Shown here: positions 43,722 to 53,251 of the stretch, one piece after another
Position numbering within the stretch: position 1 is the stretch's first letter
How the letters are laid out: each line of letters opens with the position of its first letter
Assembly: GCA_965232485.1 (NCBI GenBank)
Contig: OZ246975.1
Span: 2,046,001-2,110,000, forward strand
Length of the DNA: 64,000 bases
Direction of reading: 5' to 3'
Origin: VXPQ01 sp965232485
GTDB lineage: Bacteria > Bacteroidota > Rhodothermia > Rhodothermales > VXPQ01
Made by a program: the position numbers and the translations under genes
Notes under the pieces: generated by a model
Databases searched by the model: none
Seen by the model: the letters and a program-made list of their open reading frames with translations, nothing else
Told to the model about the DNA's origin: nothing

Positions 43722-44237
43722 TTAGCGTTGGGGCGACGGCTTCCTGGCCGGCGAATCCGCGATGCCGCGCTTCCGCAAGGCCTCCATGCCTATTAATCCG
43801 CGGCCCGACTTGCTCAAGAGACGTCGCCGATGCAAATCGAACAGCGCCGCATCAAGAATGCCGTTGATGAATTTTCCGCTTTCCGCCGTGCTGTATCGCT
43901 TGACGATTTCGATGGCCTCGTTGATGGACACCTTTGGCGGGATATCGTCGAAGGCCAGCATTTCGGCGAGCGCAATGCGCAGCGCAATGCGATCGATCAG
44001 CGCAATGCGCGACAAATCCCAGTTCTTTGAATGGGATCCGATGATCCCGTCAAGACGAGCGATATGTTGCTGGACCCACCAGAAAAGGCGTTTGGCGAAC
44101 GCCAGCGTCGCCTCGTCGCCGCAAAGTTTGGGCGCAATAATCGTCTCGACGATGTGGACGGCGTCTTCCTCGCCCGCCATTTCGCTTGCGTAGAGCGCCT
44201 GCATCACACGCGTCCTGGCCTCTCTGCGGTTGTTCAT
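43722..44237 (-). CDS. nusB: Transcription antitermination / rRNA processing factor NusB
   Basis: All-helical RNA-binding protein of the boxA antitermination complex. The 171-residue product has the family start RREARTRVMQALYASEMAG, WDLSRIALIDRIALRIALAE, and PPKVSINEAIEIVKRYSTAE followed by KFINGILD. The tail after residue ~150 is a basic extension. The segment IALIDRIALRIALAE is encoded by three near-copies of CGCAATGCG, a small local repetition. It lies between comEC and ychF on the same strand. Confidence 0.95.
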   Translation of the reverse strand: MNNRREARTRVMQALYASEMAGEEDAVHIVETIIAPKLCGDEATLAFAKRLFWWVQQHIARLDGIIGSHSKNWDLSRIALIDRIALRIALAEMLAFDDIPPKVSINEAIEIVKRYSTAESGKFINGILDAALFDLHRRRLLSKSGRGLIGMEALRKRGIADSPARKPSPQR

Positions 44238-44370
44238 ATGTCAAAGACGGTCTCTCGGGTGGAGCAACGAAGAAACGTCGCTGAAAAAGTAGCATATTCA
44301 TAACGTGGCTTCAGGTTCTTGTTCGCCGCGACATTCTTGCCTTTTTATTGAGGGATTTTTCGGGCAAGCC

Positions 44371-46830
44371 CTATCGCCAATGTACGCGCTGGAGCGTTTT
44401 CCCGTCCGTACGAAACCATATGCCGCCGGATTCCGAGGTCAACGCTACGTCGAAACCGGCAGATTCCAGGCGATCCAGTATTTCCTGGTTCGGGAGTCCA
44501 TAGCGATTCCGCTCCGCCACGCTCACGATCGCGTATGGTTTCCGGGCGTCTTCTTGCGGTCCCGCCGCGCTGTTGAGAAAAGCCGGGATGGAACTGGTTT
44601 TGGAGCCATGATGCCCGACTTTCAGGACATGGCTTTGCAGCAACTCCTGGTATCGTTGCGTAATGCGCAGTTCAGCTTCAAGCGGAGCGTCTCCCGTAAA
44701 TAAAAAGGACAACGCGCCGTAGCGTACAAGCAACACCACAGAATGTGCGTTGGGTCCCTCTTCGGGAACCTCCTTGAACGGGTACAACACATAGGCCCGC
44801 ACCTCTGGCGACAGCGCCAGCGAATCCCCTGCGCGGACCGCGCGATGCGGAATTTGCAGGCTATCCAGCACGGCGTTGGTTTCTTCGAAAAGCCTTGATG
44901 AATGCTGGTAGCCCGAGCGGAACACGCGTCGCACGGGCACGGAACGCAATACGGAAGGAACGCCCCCGATATGGTCGCTGTCGGGATGGGTAATGACGAT
45001 GGCCGCCAGTTTGTCGACGCCATGGTACGCCAATTGAGGCGTCACGAATCGGCTACCCGCATCGCTTCCGGTAAAAGGAGACCGGGGGCCTGCATCAATG
45101 AGCACGCCCTCTCCGTTGGGAAGACGAAGCAGCGCGGCGTCTCCCTGCCCAACATCCAGATAAATGACTTCAAGGCTTGGACGATAACGTCCGCGCGCGA
45201 TCCCCTGAACCACATCCCCGACGAGAAAAATCAGCGCGAGGACTATGCAACGCCAGCGAATTCGGGGATGGCGCCATACGGCGAGACAGATCCCCGACAA
45301 AGTCAGGATAATGATCGGGAGGGGGCGTTCAAGGCTCCACCGCACCACGCTCCATCCCATAAAGCGATCGCCAAACACGGATACGTGAAGCAAGGCAGAA
45401 GCCAACGCGCTGGAGGAAGCACCAAGAATTTCGCCCAAAACAGGCGTAATGCTTCCAAAAACAACCGCTGAAGCCCCGGCGATGAGTGCGCCTGTAGTCA
45501 GGGGAATGCCCGGCAGATTTAGCGCGAGGCCGCCTAACCCGACTTGCCCAAAATGGTAGAGCGTTACGGGCAACGTGCCTATCGTTGCGGACAATGTAAC
45601 CGTGGTTCCGGAATGCACGTAGGCTCCCAACCGGGAGGGCGGCGCCGGAATCCAGGCTGTAAGCAAAGGCGTCAGGGTGAGAATGCCTGCCACGGCAGAC
45701 ACGGAAAGTTGAAATCCCGCCTCAAAAAGATGCGCCGGGGCCACGGCGAGCAGAACGCACGCGGCGGCGCCAAGGCTATTCAGAGACTGTGCCGGGCGTT
45801 GCAACGAAGCGGCGGCCAGAAACAACGAAGCCATCACTACGGCGCGAACAACCGATGCGGAGCACCCCGTAAGCAACATGTATCCCGTGAGCAAAACCAC
45901 CGTACATGTTACCCGAAAAATATCTACCGCACGCCAACTCAGGCGCAGCCGATACAGGAGCGGCCCCAGCAAGTGATACAAAATCATCCCGACGACCATC
46001 ACATGCAGCCCGGATACGGCCAACAGATGCAGAAGACCCATGCGGGCAAACCGATCCCGGGTATCGCTATCAAGCTGTCTGCGATCTCCCAAAAGCAACG
46101 CGTACAGAATGGCTTGCGTATCGGGATCGGGCAAAAAACGGCTCAGACTGGATTGTACGAATGCACGGGCTGGTTCGAGTAGACATCCGATGCTTCGTCG
46201 ATCTTGCCCTGTTCGCTCGACGCTTCCTTCAGCGATGTACAAGCGAGCATAAATGCGCTTGCGAAACAGATACTTTCCATAATCGAACTCGCCGGGATTC
46301 CGGGCTTGAGGCAAAGCCTCCAGGCGCCCCCTCAGACGCACCCGATCGCATCGGCCTGGTCTCCGGTCGGGCGGCGCAGCAGTTCGACCGGACGCCAGCA
46401 AGCCGACCGGATAGCGATCTCCTTTACGATCCACTTGAAGCAAGAACCGAATTGATCCCGCCTCGCCCGAAGGATCGTCAAGAATACGTCCTTCCCACAC
46501 GGTTTCCTCTCCGTGTATGAGCGCTTCGAACAACGGATGCCCCTGGGGAAGCGCATAAAAAGTGGCGTACCGGAGCCCTCCGAAACACACCGTAAGCGAC
46601 AGACCTGTCAGGACAATGAGCAACGGACGCGCCGCGCGCGTTCTGTTACGCAAGCCGGGCGCGATTCGGCAAAACGCCGCGGCGATTGCAAGGCCCGCCG
46701 GCAGGATTCCCCATACTGCGGGTCCCGCCTGACCTTTGTGCGCAATGAGAATCCCCAGCGCGAGGGCGCCTGCCGCCCAGCAGGCCGGACATCGTTTCGG
46801 GAACGATTTTTCGGAAGTAACCACAAACAT
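44371..46830 (-). CDS. comEC: ComEC/Rec2 family DNA-uptake channel protein
   Basis: An 819-residue inner-membrane protein with the full ComEC architecture. An N-terminal DUF4131 region with two hydrophobic segments and an OB-like part (VWEGRILDD, RVRLRGRLEALPQARNPGEF) is followed by the polytopic competence domain (FARMGLLHLLAVSGLHVMVV, GYMLLTGCSASVVRAVVMAS) and a C-terminal metallo-beta-lactamase-like nuclease domain starting VIYLDVGQGDAALL with the metal motif THPDSDHIGG. This implies the cell may take up DNA. The 133-base gap to nusB holds no gene, and upstream lie a dispersed repeat and the origin-like region. Confidence 0.94.
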   Translation of the reverse strand: MFVVTSEKSFPKRCPACWAAGALALGILIAHKGQAGPAVWGILPAGLAIAAAFCRIAPGLRNRTRAARPLLIVLTGLSLTVCFGGLRYATFYALPQGHPLFEALIHGEETVWEGRILDDPSGEAGSIRFLLQVDRKGDRYPVGLLASGRTAAPPDRRPGRCDRVRLRGRLEALPQARNPGEFDYGKYLFRKRIYARLYIAEGSVERTGQDRRSIGCLLEPARAFVQSSLSRFLPDPDTQAILYALLLGDRRQLDSDTRDRFARMGLLHLLAVSGLHVMVVGMILYHLLGPLLYRLRLSWRAVDIFRVTCTVVLLTGYMLLTGCSASVVRAVVMASLFLAAASLQRPAQSLNSLGAAACVLLAVAPAHLFEAGFQLSVSAVAGILTLTPLLTAWIPAPPSRLGAYVHSGTTVTLSATIGTLPVTLYHFGQVGLGGLALNLPGIPLTTGALIAGASAVVFGSITPVLGEILGASSSALASALLHVSVFGDRFMGWSVVRWSLERPLPIIILTLSGICLAVWRHPRIRWRCIVLALIFLVGDVVQGIARGRYRPSLEVIYLDVGQGDAALLRLPNGEGVLIDAGPRSPFTGSDAGSRFVTPQLAYHGVDKLAAIVITHPDSDHIGGVPSVLRSVPVRRVFRSGYQHSSRLFEETNAVLDSLQIPHRAVRAGDSLALSPEVRAYVLYPFKEVPEEGPNAHSVVLLVRYGALSFLFTGDAPLEAELRITQRYQELLQSHVLKVGHHGSKTSSIPAFLNSAAGPQEDARKPYAIVSVAERNRYGLPNQEILDRLESAGFDVALTSESGGIWFRTDGKTLQRVHWR

Positions 46831-46905
46831 GCAAGGGTTTGGACTCGGAAAAACTATCCCCGAAAGACACGTTCCCCCTTAAAACATAACGTCCAACCCG
46901 AAATT

Positions 46906-46990
46906 TTAAGGATGCGCTGGTCAAGTCCGCAAAGATTCAGGGACTGAAAAGCGTGCGCCGGCAAGAATGACGAAGCAGTGCATCCTCAGG
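46906..46990 (+). repeat. Dispersed intergenic repeat, copy F (right end truncated)
   Basis: From TTAAGGATGCGCTGGTCAAG through TCCGCAAAGATTCAGGGACT and GCCGGCAAGAATGACGAAGC to AGTGCATCCTCAGG; the TGCGG hairpin end is missing. It lies between comEC and the origin-like region. Confidence 0.8.
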
Positions 46991-47055
46991 TTTGCAACAG
47001 GCGGCCGCTGCATGGACAAGCAGCGCTGCTTCTGCGCAAACGATGGCGGGGTAGT

Positions 47056-47412
47056 GCGTATCCACGCATTTGCCGGTTATTCACTGCTTCTACTATTATT
47101 AAATATTATTTATAATAAATATGTTGTAGTAGTAGGGGCTGTGGATATGTGGACAAGCCTCTTATGCACAAGTTATCCCGTATTGTTGAAAACTTTTGCC
47201 CACAGGTTTCCGCAGGTTCTCTCAGGAATGCGGAAAGGTCGTTTTTTTCGATACAGACAAGTTATACACGCGCCGATTCAATTCATTCGCGCATCGGCGA
47301 GCGTGCGCAGCAATCGCATAACTTGTGGAGATGGGTCGGTTTATACACATGGTGTTTTTTCGGTTTGCGAGATGGGGATAAAAAGGGGAGTAAACCTCGG
47401 CTTTTCCACAGG
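47056..47412. other. Probable chromosomal replication origin (oriC-like region)
   Basis: No gene is present between 46831 and 47438. Matches to the DnaA box TTATNCACA are TTATGCACA (47162-47170) and TTATACACA (47341-47349), both exact; TTATTCACT (47077), TGTGGATAT (47140, reverse), TTATACACG (47262) and TTTTCCACA (47402) differ by one base; TGTGGACAA (47148, reverse) and TTGCCCACA (47196) are looser. An AT-only run extends over about 47091-47122. Between it and the paired boxes at 47140-47156 lie TAGTAGTAG (47127-47135) and GGGGC, i.e. three 3'-GAT-5' trios next to a GC cluster, the layout of the Bacillus basal unwinding system. This is read directly from sequence; activity is inferred. It is about 23 kb from dnaA. 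Confidence 0.72.
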
Positions 47413-47438
47413 CTACGCGCAGCGTGCAGTTCGTGCAG

Positions 47439-48725
47439 TTATGGCTTGCCGAGTCGCTTGAACATTTCCTTCTTGTACGCTTCGACGCCGGGCTGATCGA
47501 ATGGGTTTACGCCAAGCAGGTATCCAGAGACGGAAACAGCGTGTTCGAAAAAGTAGATGGCTTCGCCGAGACACGTTGGAGAGATTTCTTCCAGCCATAA
47601 TGTAAGATTAGGCGCGCCGCCGTCGGCATGGGCCTGTGCGACGCCTTGCCAAGCGGCCCGGTTGATGGCCTGCAGGGATCGTCCGGCCAGGTAGCCAAGG
47701 CCATCCAGGTCCGCTGAACCGGAGGCAGGTTCTTCCGGCACAGCCAGCGCCTGACCTGTTTGCTCGACCATCAGGAATGTTTCCATCAGGGACCGTTGCC
47801 CCTCCTGAACGTACTGCCCGATGGAGTGCAAATCCGTAGAGTATTGCGCCACGAACGGAAACAAACCAGTCCCGTTTTTTCCTTCGCTTTCCCCAAAAAG
47901 TTGTTGCCACCAGCGCCCGAAACCATATAATGCGGGTTCGAATACGGAAAGCAGATCGATAGACAAGCCTTTTTGCAACAGCACGGATCGAAGAGCTGCG
48001 TACGCCAACGCCGGATTATCGTTTGGGGACGCCAGCTGGGTCAGCGCATCGGCGGCGCCGTTGAAGAGTGCGCGGATGTCAACGCCCGCTACCGCGATGG
48101 GCAGCAAACCCACAGGGGTCAGTACGGAAAAACGCCCCCCGACATCTTCCGGAATGACATATTTTTTATACCCGCGGGTTGTGCGCAATGTGTTGAGCGC
48201 GCCCTTTTCCGGGTCGGTCGTAACGATAATGCGCGTGTTGGCGTCGTGGAAATTTTCTTCGAGATATTGTCGAACGCAACGAAACGCAATGGCGGGTTCC
48301 AGCGTGCGGCCGCTTTTGGAAATGACATTGACGAACACGGACTTTCCTTGTATGTATTCGAGCAGATCATGCAGGTATGCGCCGCTCATATGGTGCCCCG
48401 CAAAAAGTATCTCGGGAACGTCTGCATGGCCCCGAAAGGTTGGCGAAAGCGCTTGCATTACCGCTTCCGCGCCGAGGTACGATCCCCCGATGCCTATGCA
48501 AATCAGGATCTCGGCTTCGTTCTGGATGCGTCGGGCGGTTTCTGCAATGTCTTCCAGCAACGCGTAATCCGGGTGGATCAGGAGGTCCCGCCACCCTGTG
48601 GCGTCGCCGCCAGGACCGGATTTTTCGAGGAGGAGGCGGTGCGCCTCGCGGGCGGCGACCAACTGCCGATCCAGCGCGGCGGGATCGACAAAGGGAGAAA
48701 TGTGTTCGTAATCAAGGCGTAGCAT
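47439..48725 (-). CDS. pgi: Glucose-6-phosphate isomerase
   Basis: Interconverts glucose-6-phosphate and fructose-6-phosphate. The 428-residue product belongs to the short Gram-positive-like PGI group. It has the sugar-phosphate site ICIGIGGSYLGAEAVMQAL, FVNVISKSGRTLEPAIAFR, IPEDVGGRFSVLTPVGLLPI, and the C-terminal NPFDQPGVEAYKKEMFKRLG, the PGI signature. It runs into the origin-like region at its 3' end and is divergent from the NUDIX gene by 29 bases. Confidence 0.96.
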   Translation of the reverse strand: MLRLDYEHISPFVDPAALDRQLVAAREAHRLLLEKSGPGGDATGWRDLLIHPDYALLEDIAETARRIQNEAEILICIGIGGSYLGAEAVMQALSPTFRGHADVPEILFAGHHMSGAYLHDLLEYIQGKSVFVNVISKSGRTLEPAIAFRCVRQYLEENFHDANTRIIVTTDPEKGALNTLRTTRGYKKYVIPEDVGGRFSVLTPVGLLPIAVAGVDIRALFNGAADALTQLASPNDNPALAYAALRSVLLQKGLSIDLLSVFEPALYGFGRWWQQLFGESEGKNGTGLFPFVAQYSTDLHSIGQYVQEGQRSLMETFLMVEQTGQALAVPEEPASGSADLDGLGYLAGRSLQAINRAAWQGVAQAHADGGAPNLTLWLEEISPTCLGEAIYFFEHAVSVSGYLLGVNPFDQPGVEAYKKEMFKRLGKP

Positions 48726-48754
48726 AAAGCCGTCTATGCAAAAAGGAGAAAAAC

Positions 48755-49441
48755 ATGCATGAGGTTGTCCAGGGAGAGGTCACAAGCCGCCTGGCGTTTT
48801 GCTGCGTCGATGCGCGGCGGGCGGAGAGGGCGGCCAAAGAGGGTCTCCATCCGCGGAAAGATACTCTTCCGGCCTTCGAGCGTTTCGAGGAGGCGCAAGC
48901 GGCTTGTTCGGAACGGCTGATCGTGATCGACGCCTATGCAAGCGCCGCTGCGGGCCGCGACTGGCGAATCTGTGCGCCGCCGGAGGCGCTTTGCAATGTT
49001 GCGCCGTATCGTCCGCCTTTTTCGATCGTGGCGGCGGGCGGCGTCGTTACGCGCCGCCGGGGAGAAGGTACGGACGTATTGCTGATTTTTCGGCGAGGCA
49101 TGTGGGATTTGCCCAAAGGAAAGGGCAAAAAAAAGGAGACCGCGCGCCAATGCGCGCTCCGCGAGGTGCGGGAAGAACTGGGAGTTGAGGATGTGCGCCT
49201 TGGACCGCCGCTGGGCGCCACCGTGTATGGCTACGACACGTATACCCGCCATGGACACTATGCGCATGCGGTTAAAATCACGCACTGGTTTCATATGGCC
49301 ACGTCCGCCGAGCGCTTTGCCCCGCAGGCCGAAGAGGACATTACCGATGTGGCGTGGTTTGCATGGGACGAGGCAGTGCGGCGGGTAGGTTTTGAAGTGT
49401 TTCGGCGGCACATGACCCGGGTCAGGCGCTTGCTGGAATAG
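48755..49441 (+). CDS. NUDIX hydrolase with N-terminal extension
   Basis: A 228-residue protein. The NUDIX box is complete at about residues 128-150: G(x5)E(x7)REVREELGV with GKGKKKETARQCAL before it, preceded by RRGMWDLPKG. The first ~85 residues form an extension of unknown role (AFCCVDARRAERAAKEGLHP). Substrate cannot be told; the WDLPKG-type box and Lys-rich loop resemble diadenosine/diphosphoinositol polyphosphate (MutT/ApaH-like) hydrolases. It shares a very short divergent promoter region with pgi and converges with recJ. Confidence 0.88.
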   Translation: MHEVVQGEVTSRLAFCCVDARRAERAAKEGLHPRKDTLPAFERFEEAQAACSERLIVIDAYASAAAGRDWRICAPPEALCNVAPYRPPFSIVAAGGVVTRRRGEGTDVLLIFRRGMWDLPKGKGKKKETARQCALREVREELGVEDVRLGPPLGATVYGYDTYTRHGHYAHAVKITHWFHMATSAERFAPQAEEDITDVAWFAWDEAVRRVGFEVFRRHMTRVRRLLE

Positions 49442-49467
49442 CGGTCCCTGGCGCTCCCGCCGGGGTT

Positions 49468-51228
49468 CTATTTTTCCGGCTGGCTGCGCCGGACATCCTT
49501 GACCTGGAGTTGGGTTTCCGTTCGACCGCCCCAGGTGTTTTCCTTCAGCGAAAAAAGCATGTCGAAGGGTTGCTGTTCGCTTCGGCATTGTTCCAGCATA
49601 TCGTATCGCGACCCCATCCCGAACCCGATGGCGTCCATGGAGGCGACGGCGCCGGATTGGCCCTCTTGCGGTTGTTGCCGCACGGTAAACTTGAGGTGCT
49701 GGCCGTCCTTGCCGACCTTGCGCGGCGCCCAGACCGGGAGCAGGCCATTGGCCTGAAACACCGGGCGGTCGTTTTGGGGACCGAAGGGTTCGAATTGTTT
49801 GAGCACGGCCAGAAAGCGGCGGTCTATTTCATGTAAGCGCAGGGGCGCATCCACATGGATGGCGGGAAGAAGCGTCTCGGCTGTCACCACCTTGCCTACG
49901 GCTTGGTCGAACCGCTCCCGCAGCGCCGGAAGCCGGGAGATTTCCAGCGACAGGCCCGCGGCAAAGGGATGGCCTCCGAAGCGCGCCAGCAGGTCCTCGC
50001 ATTCCTGAAGCGCGACGAAAATGTTTACGCCCTCTATGGAGCGCGCGGATCCGGTGGCCACGCCGTCGATAGTGCCAAGGAGAATGGTCGGACGATGGAA
50101 CCGCTCGACCAGGCGGGACGCCACAATGCCGATTACGCCAGGGAACCAGTCGGGGTTATGCAGCACCAGCGTATGCTTCATTTTGCCCGAGGTGATCTGC
50201 CGCTCGGCGCCTTTTATCGCCGATTCAAGGGCTTCCTGATCCAGTTCCCGCCGCTGGTCATTGAGATTGTGGAGCTCTTCCGCGTAGCGCTGTGCTGTTT
50301 CCGGGTCCCCGGCCAGCAGCAGATCGATGGCGGTTTTGGCGGATTTCACGCGTCCGGCGGCATTGATGCGCGGCGCCATTCTGAACACAATATCGCCGCT
50401 CGCGGAATCGGAGAGGGACACGTTCGCCACCGAAGCCAGCGCCTGCAAGCCCAGCGAGGGGTTTGAGCGGAGCCGCTCCAGGCCGACGGCGAGCAAGACC
50501 CGGTTTTCTCCTTCCACAGGCACCATGTCGCTGGCGGTCGCGACGGCAACCAGGTCCATATGCTCCATGGCCTCTGTCGGATCGCGTCCCAGCGCCGCCA
50601 GCACCGCCTGCACCAGTTTGAAGCCCACGCTGCACCCGGCGAGTTCCTTGAAAGGATACTTGCAATCGGCTCGCTTCGGGTCCAGCACGGCCACGGCTTC
50701 GGGAAGTTCGTCTTTCGGCGTGTGGTGGTCGCACACGACCAGGTCCATCCCTTTTTCGCGGGCGTATCGGGCTTCTTCCACTGACGTGACGCCGCAATCC
50801 ACGGCGATAAGGAGCCGCGCGCCGAGGTTGGCTGCCTCGTCAAGGCCCGCGCGACTTAGGCCGTATCCGTGCTTGAAGCGGTTCGGAACGAAAAAATCCA
50901 CGTCTCCGCCCAGCGAACGCAATGAAGCAACCAGCAAGGCTGTGGCCGTCGTGCCGTCCACGTCATAGTCTCCGTACACGACAATGCGTTCTTGCTCCCG
51001 GAGCGCTTGCGCCACGCGGTTCGCTGCGGCGCCCATATCTGCCATGAGGAATGGATCGTGCAGGTCGCTGACGACGGGACGAAAGAAGGCGCGCGCCCGG
51101 TCGAAGGTGTCTATTCCTCGGAGAATGAGCGCTCGGGAAAGCGCTTCGGGGAGATTGTTCAATTGCCGTCCAATGTCCCGGACGGCCTCCTCGGAAGGAA
51201 CGCGGCGAAGAATCCAGCGATGAGTCAT
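49468..51228 (-). CDS. recJ: Single-stranded-DNA-specific exonuclease RecJ
   Basis: 5'-3' exonuclease used in recombination and mismatch repair. I start at the ATG at 51228 (MTHRWILRRVPSEEAV); the frame continues 27 codons upstream without conserved features. The 586-residue product has the DHH motifs RIVVYGDYDVDGTTATALLV, LLIAVDCGVTSVEEA, and VVCDHHTPKDELPEA, the DHHA1 domain around GVIGIVASRLVERFHRPTIL with GSARSIEGVN and FGGHPFAAG, and a C-terminal OB fold. Nothing unusual is seen. The 51229-51557 spacer upstream holds a terminator for the neighbouring gene. Confidence 0.96.
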   Translation of the reverse strand: MTHRWILRRVPSEEAVRDIGRQLNNLPEALSRALILRGIDTFDRARAFFRPVVSDLHDPFLMADMGAAANRVAQALREQERIVVYGDYDVDGTTATALLVASLRSLGGDVDFFVPNRFKHGYGLSRAGLDEAANLGARLLIAVDCGVTSVEEARYAREKGMDLVVCDHHTPKDELPEAVAVLDPKRADCKYPFKELAGCSVGFKLVQAVLAALGRDPTEAMEHMDLVAVATASDMVPVEGENRVLLAVGLERLRSNPSLGLQALASVANVSLSDSASGDIVFRMAPRINAAGRVKSAKTAIDLLLAGDPETAQRYAEELHNLNDQRRELDQEALESAIKGAERQITSGKMKHTLVLHNPDWFPGVIGIVASRLVERFHRPTILLGTIDGVATGSARSIEGVNIFVALQECEDLLARFGGHPFAAGLSLEISRLPALRERFDQAVGKVVTAETLLPAIHVDAPLRLHEIDRRFLAVLKQFEPFGPQNDRPVFQANGLLPVWAPRKVGKDGQHLKFTVRQQPQEGQSGAVASMDAIGFGMGSRYDMLEQCRSEQQPFDMLFSLKENTWGGRTETQLQVKDVRRSQPEK

Positions 51229-51407
51229 GGGGGAACGGCTTACCAGATACGCCCGACGAAAAAACGGGCCATTGCGTAAGAAGGTAGCCATCCCTTGTTC
51301 CTTGCGCAAGGCCTTGGCGGGATCGTCGCTACATTGTTACATTTTTGGGGAGAAATGATTCATCTCCCCGTTGCGTTTTTGTTAACCGTTCGTCCGTCGA
51401 ACGCGAT

Positions 51408-51447
51408 AAAAACGCAAGGCTGGGTCCGACGATCAGACCCAGCCTTG
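51408..51447 (-). terminator. Rho-independent terminator of the Por-sorted protein gene
   Basis: On the minus strand CAAGGCTGGGTC and GACCCAGCCTTG form a perfect 12-bp stem with a 9-base loop, followed by CGTTTTTA. It lies about 110 bases after the stop at 51558. This is the clearest intrinsic terminator in the window. Confidence 0.88.
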
Positions 51448-51557
51448 TGCTGCCGGAAGGCATTGAAAGGGGCCGCTGCGGGCAACCGGCGCGGCGGGGA
51501 TGCGTAAATCTGCCTGCCGTGTCGCCAGGAAAGCGCCGGGTTGCCGCTGCGGTGGGG

Positions 51558-53216
51558 TTATTTGAGCAGGGACATCGTTTTCGCGGCTACATGCTGCTCC
51601 GTCTGCAAGACGTACAGGTAGGCGCCGCTTGCGAGTCCCGATCCATCGAACGAGACGCTGTGCCGGCCTGCGGGCTGTACGCCATCCTCCAGCACGCGGA
51701 CTTGGCGCCCGAACATGTCATAGACCACGAGCGAGATGTCCTGCGCCGTCTTCAGCGAGAATTCGATTGTCGTGGTCGGATTGAACGGGTTCGGATAGTT
51801 CTGATCCAGCGCGAAAGCATCGGGAATTTCCGCGCTGAGGGGTTCGACCGATGTGGGTTCGCCCGCACGGGTCAGGATGCCCGCGCGGGAGATGAAGGAC
51901 CAGTTTGCAGCCCAGTTCACATCCCCGAAGGCTCCGACATAGTCGGTAGGATGGAACCAGCTGTCGAGCGCACTATGGTCGGCTCCTGAGAGCGCGGGGC
52001 TGCCGTCCGCCGGACGGGGATCCAGGCCACCGTCGTTCGTACGGCTGACGCCCCGAAGCATCGGGTCGACAATACGGTTGTTTGCCGTCAACGTTGCATC
52101 TGCAAAGTCGTCGTCGAAGAGATCAGGGTCGCCAAACGTTCCGAAGATGTTGCTGGCCAGCGCCAGATCGCCTGCTTCGAGCCGCGCCCGGCTGTCTTCC
52201 CCCGAATCCAGATCCTCGATGTCAATGGCTTGGCCATGAAAGTCGTGGAAGATCGAGTTGTAGTACTTGCCGCCCGCATTGTCGCGAATCTCAAGTGCAG
52301 CGTCGTTCTCGTCATTTGCCGAGCTGGCGCCCGATCCGATGTACGTGGCGTTGGAGATCACCGGCGTGGCGTACGGCTGCCCGTCTTCCGGATCCGTGCC
52401 GCCGTCGTGTTCTCCGGCGCGGTCGCCGATGTCTTCGGCCTGGATAACGAACCAGAACTGACCCTTGCCCCGGAAGCCTTCGTCGTAGTCCATAGCGTCG
52501 TCTCCGTTGAAGGCGGAGATGAGGTAGCGGGTGTTGGCGGCGCCGCCGAACCATTCGAAGCCATCGTCCGCGTTGTTGAAGACTTCGACGTACTCGATGG
52601 TGGTGCCGGAGCCAACGCCTCCCATGGTCAGTCCGTTGATTTCGTTGCCGGCCCCGATGTCCGATCCGCCGTAGCGGATAGACACATAGCGGAAGACGCC
52701 GGAATTATCCTCGTCGTCGCAAGCGATGCCGGAGCCTGCGCCGCCCGGATCACAGCCGTAGAGTCCGCGTCCCTCGGTGACGGGCACGCCCTCAATGGCG
52801 GTTTCGCCCGGCGTGGAGTTCAGGCTGGCCTTGCCTAGGAGGATCACACCGCCCCAGAGTCCGCGTGTGTCAAGCGGCAGGTCGTTCGGGTCATTTATGT
52901 CATCGGCTTCGGCGGTGAAGATGATGGGGTTGTTAGCCGTGCCGTTGGCGTAAATTTTTCCGCCTCGCGTGACGATGAGGGCGGATGCATTTGCTCCCGG
53001 GTTGGGCTTGCCCTTGACGACGGCGCCCGCCTCGATGGTGAGGGTGGCGCCGTCTTCGACAAAGACATGGCCGTCGAGGACATAGGTGTTGTCCGATGTC
53101 CACATGACGTCGCCCGTGAGCGATCCCGTCACATCAACAATGTTCTGGGCGGTTGCCGCCTGCGGCGCGAGAATGAGCAGCGCGAGGGCCGCAAGGGCGA
53201 GTAGCTTGCGATACAT
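51558..53216 (-). CDS. Secreted protein with type IX (Por) C-terminal sorting domain
   Basis: Start at the ATG at 53216, where MYRKLLALAALALLILAPQA begins a clear signal peptide (cleavage near ATAQN). The 552-residue protein has repeated beta segments in its first half (DGHVFVEDGATLTIEAGAVV, LIVTRGGKIYANGTANNPII, RYVSIRYGGSDIGAGNEING), reminiscent of a right-handed beta-helix, and many Asp/Glu and Gly. The last ~80 residues are a type A Por sorting domain: QNYPNPFNPTTTIEFSL, YDMFGRQVRVL, and LASGAYLYVLQTEQHVAAKT. It should cross the outer membrane by the type IX system. It lies directly downstream of a TonB receptor on the same strand, so the two probably act on the same substrate; that substrate is unknown. 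Confidence 0.87.
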   Translation of the reverse strand: MYRKLLALAALALLILAPQAATAQNIVDVTGSLTGDVMWTSDNTYVLDGHVFVEDGATLTIEAGAVVKGKPNPGANASALIVTRGGKIYANGTANNPIIFTAEADDINDPNDLPLDTRGLWGGVILLGKASLNSTPGETAIEGVPVTEGRGLYGCDPGGAGSGIACDDEDNSGVFRYVSIRYGGSDIGAGNEINGLTMGGVGSGTTIEYVEVFNNADDGFEWFGGAANTRYLISAFNGDDAMDYDEGFRGKGQFWFVIQAEDIGDRAGEHDGGTDPEDGQPYATPVISNATYIGSGASSANDENDAALEIRDNAGGKYYNSIFHDFHGQAIDIEDLDSGEDSRARLEAGDLALASNIFGTFGDPDLFDDDFADATLTANNRIVDPMLRGVSRTNDGGLDPRPADGSPALSGADHSALDSWFHPTDYVGAFGDVNWAANWSFISRAGILTRAGEPTSVEPLSAEIPDAFALDQNYPNPFNPTTTIEFSLKTAQDISLVVYDMFGRQVRVLEDGVQPAGRHSVSFDGSGLASGAYLYVLQTEQHVAAKTMSLLK

Positions 53217-53251
53217 GGATGAAGGTGAGTTGGTTTGAAGGATGGAGGTTG

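Noticed and set aside
43971..44012. Meaningful repeat in nusB (three CGCAATGCG copies)
   Set aside because: It encodes the conserved IALIDRIALRIALAE helix and is probably a by-product of codon use.
46906..47440. CRISPR array or insertion sequence in the gene-free region near 47 kb
   Set aside because: No regularly spaced direct repeats and no transposase frame; the repetition is one dispersed-repeat copy plus scattered DnaA boxes.
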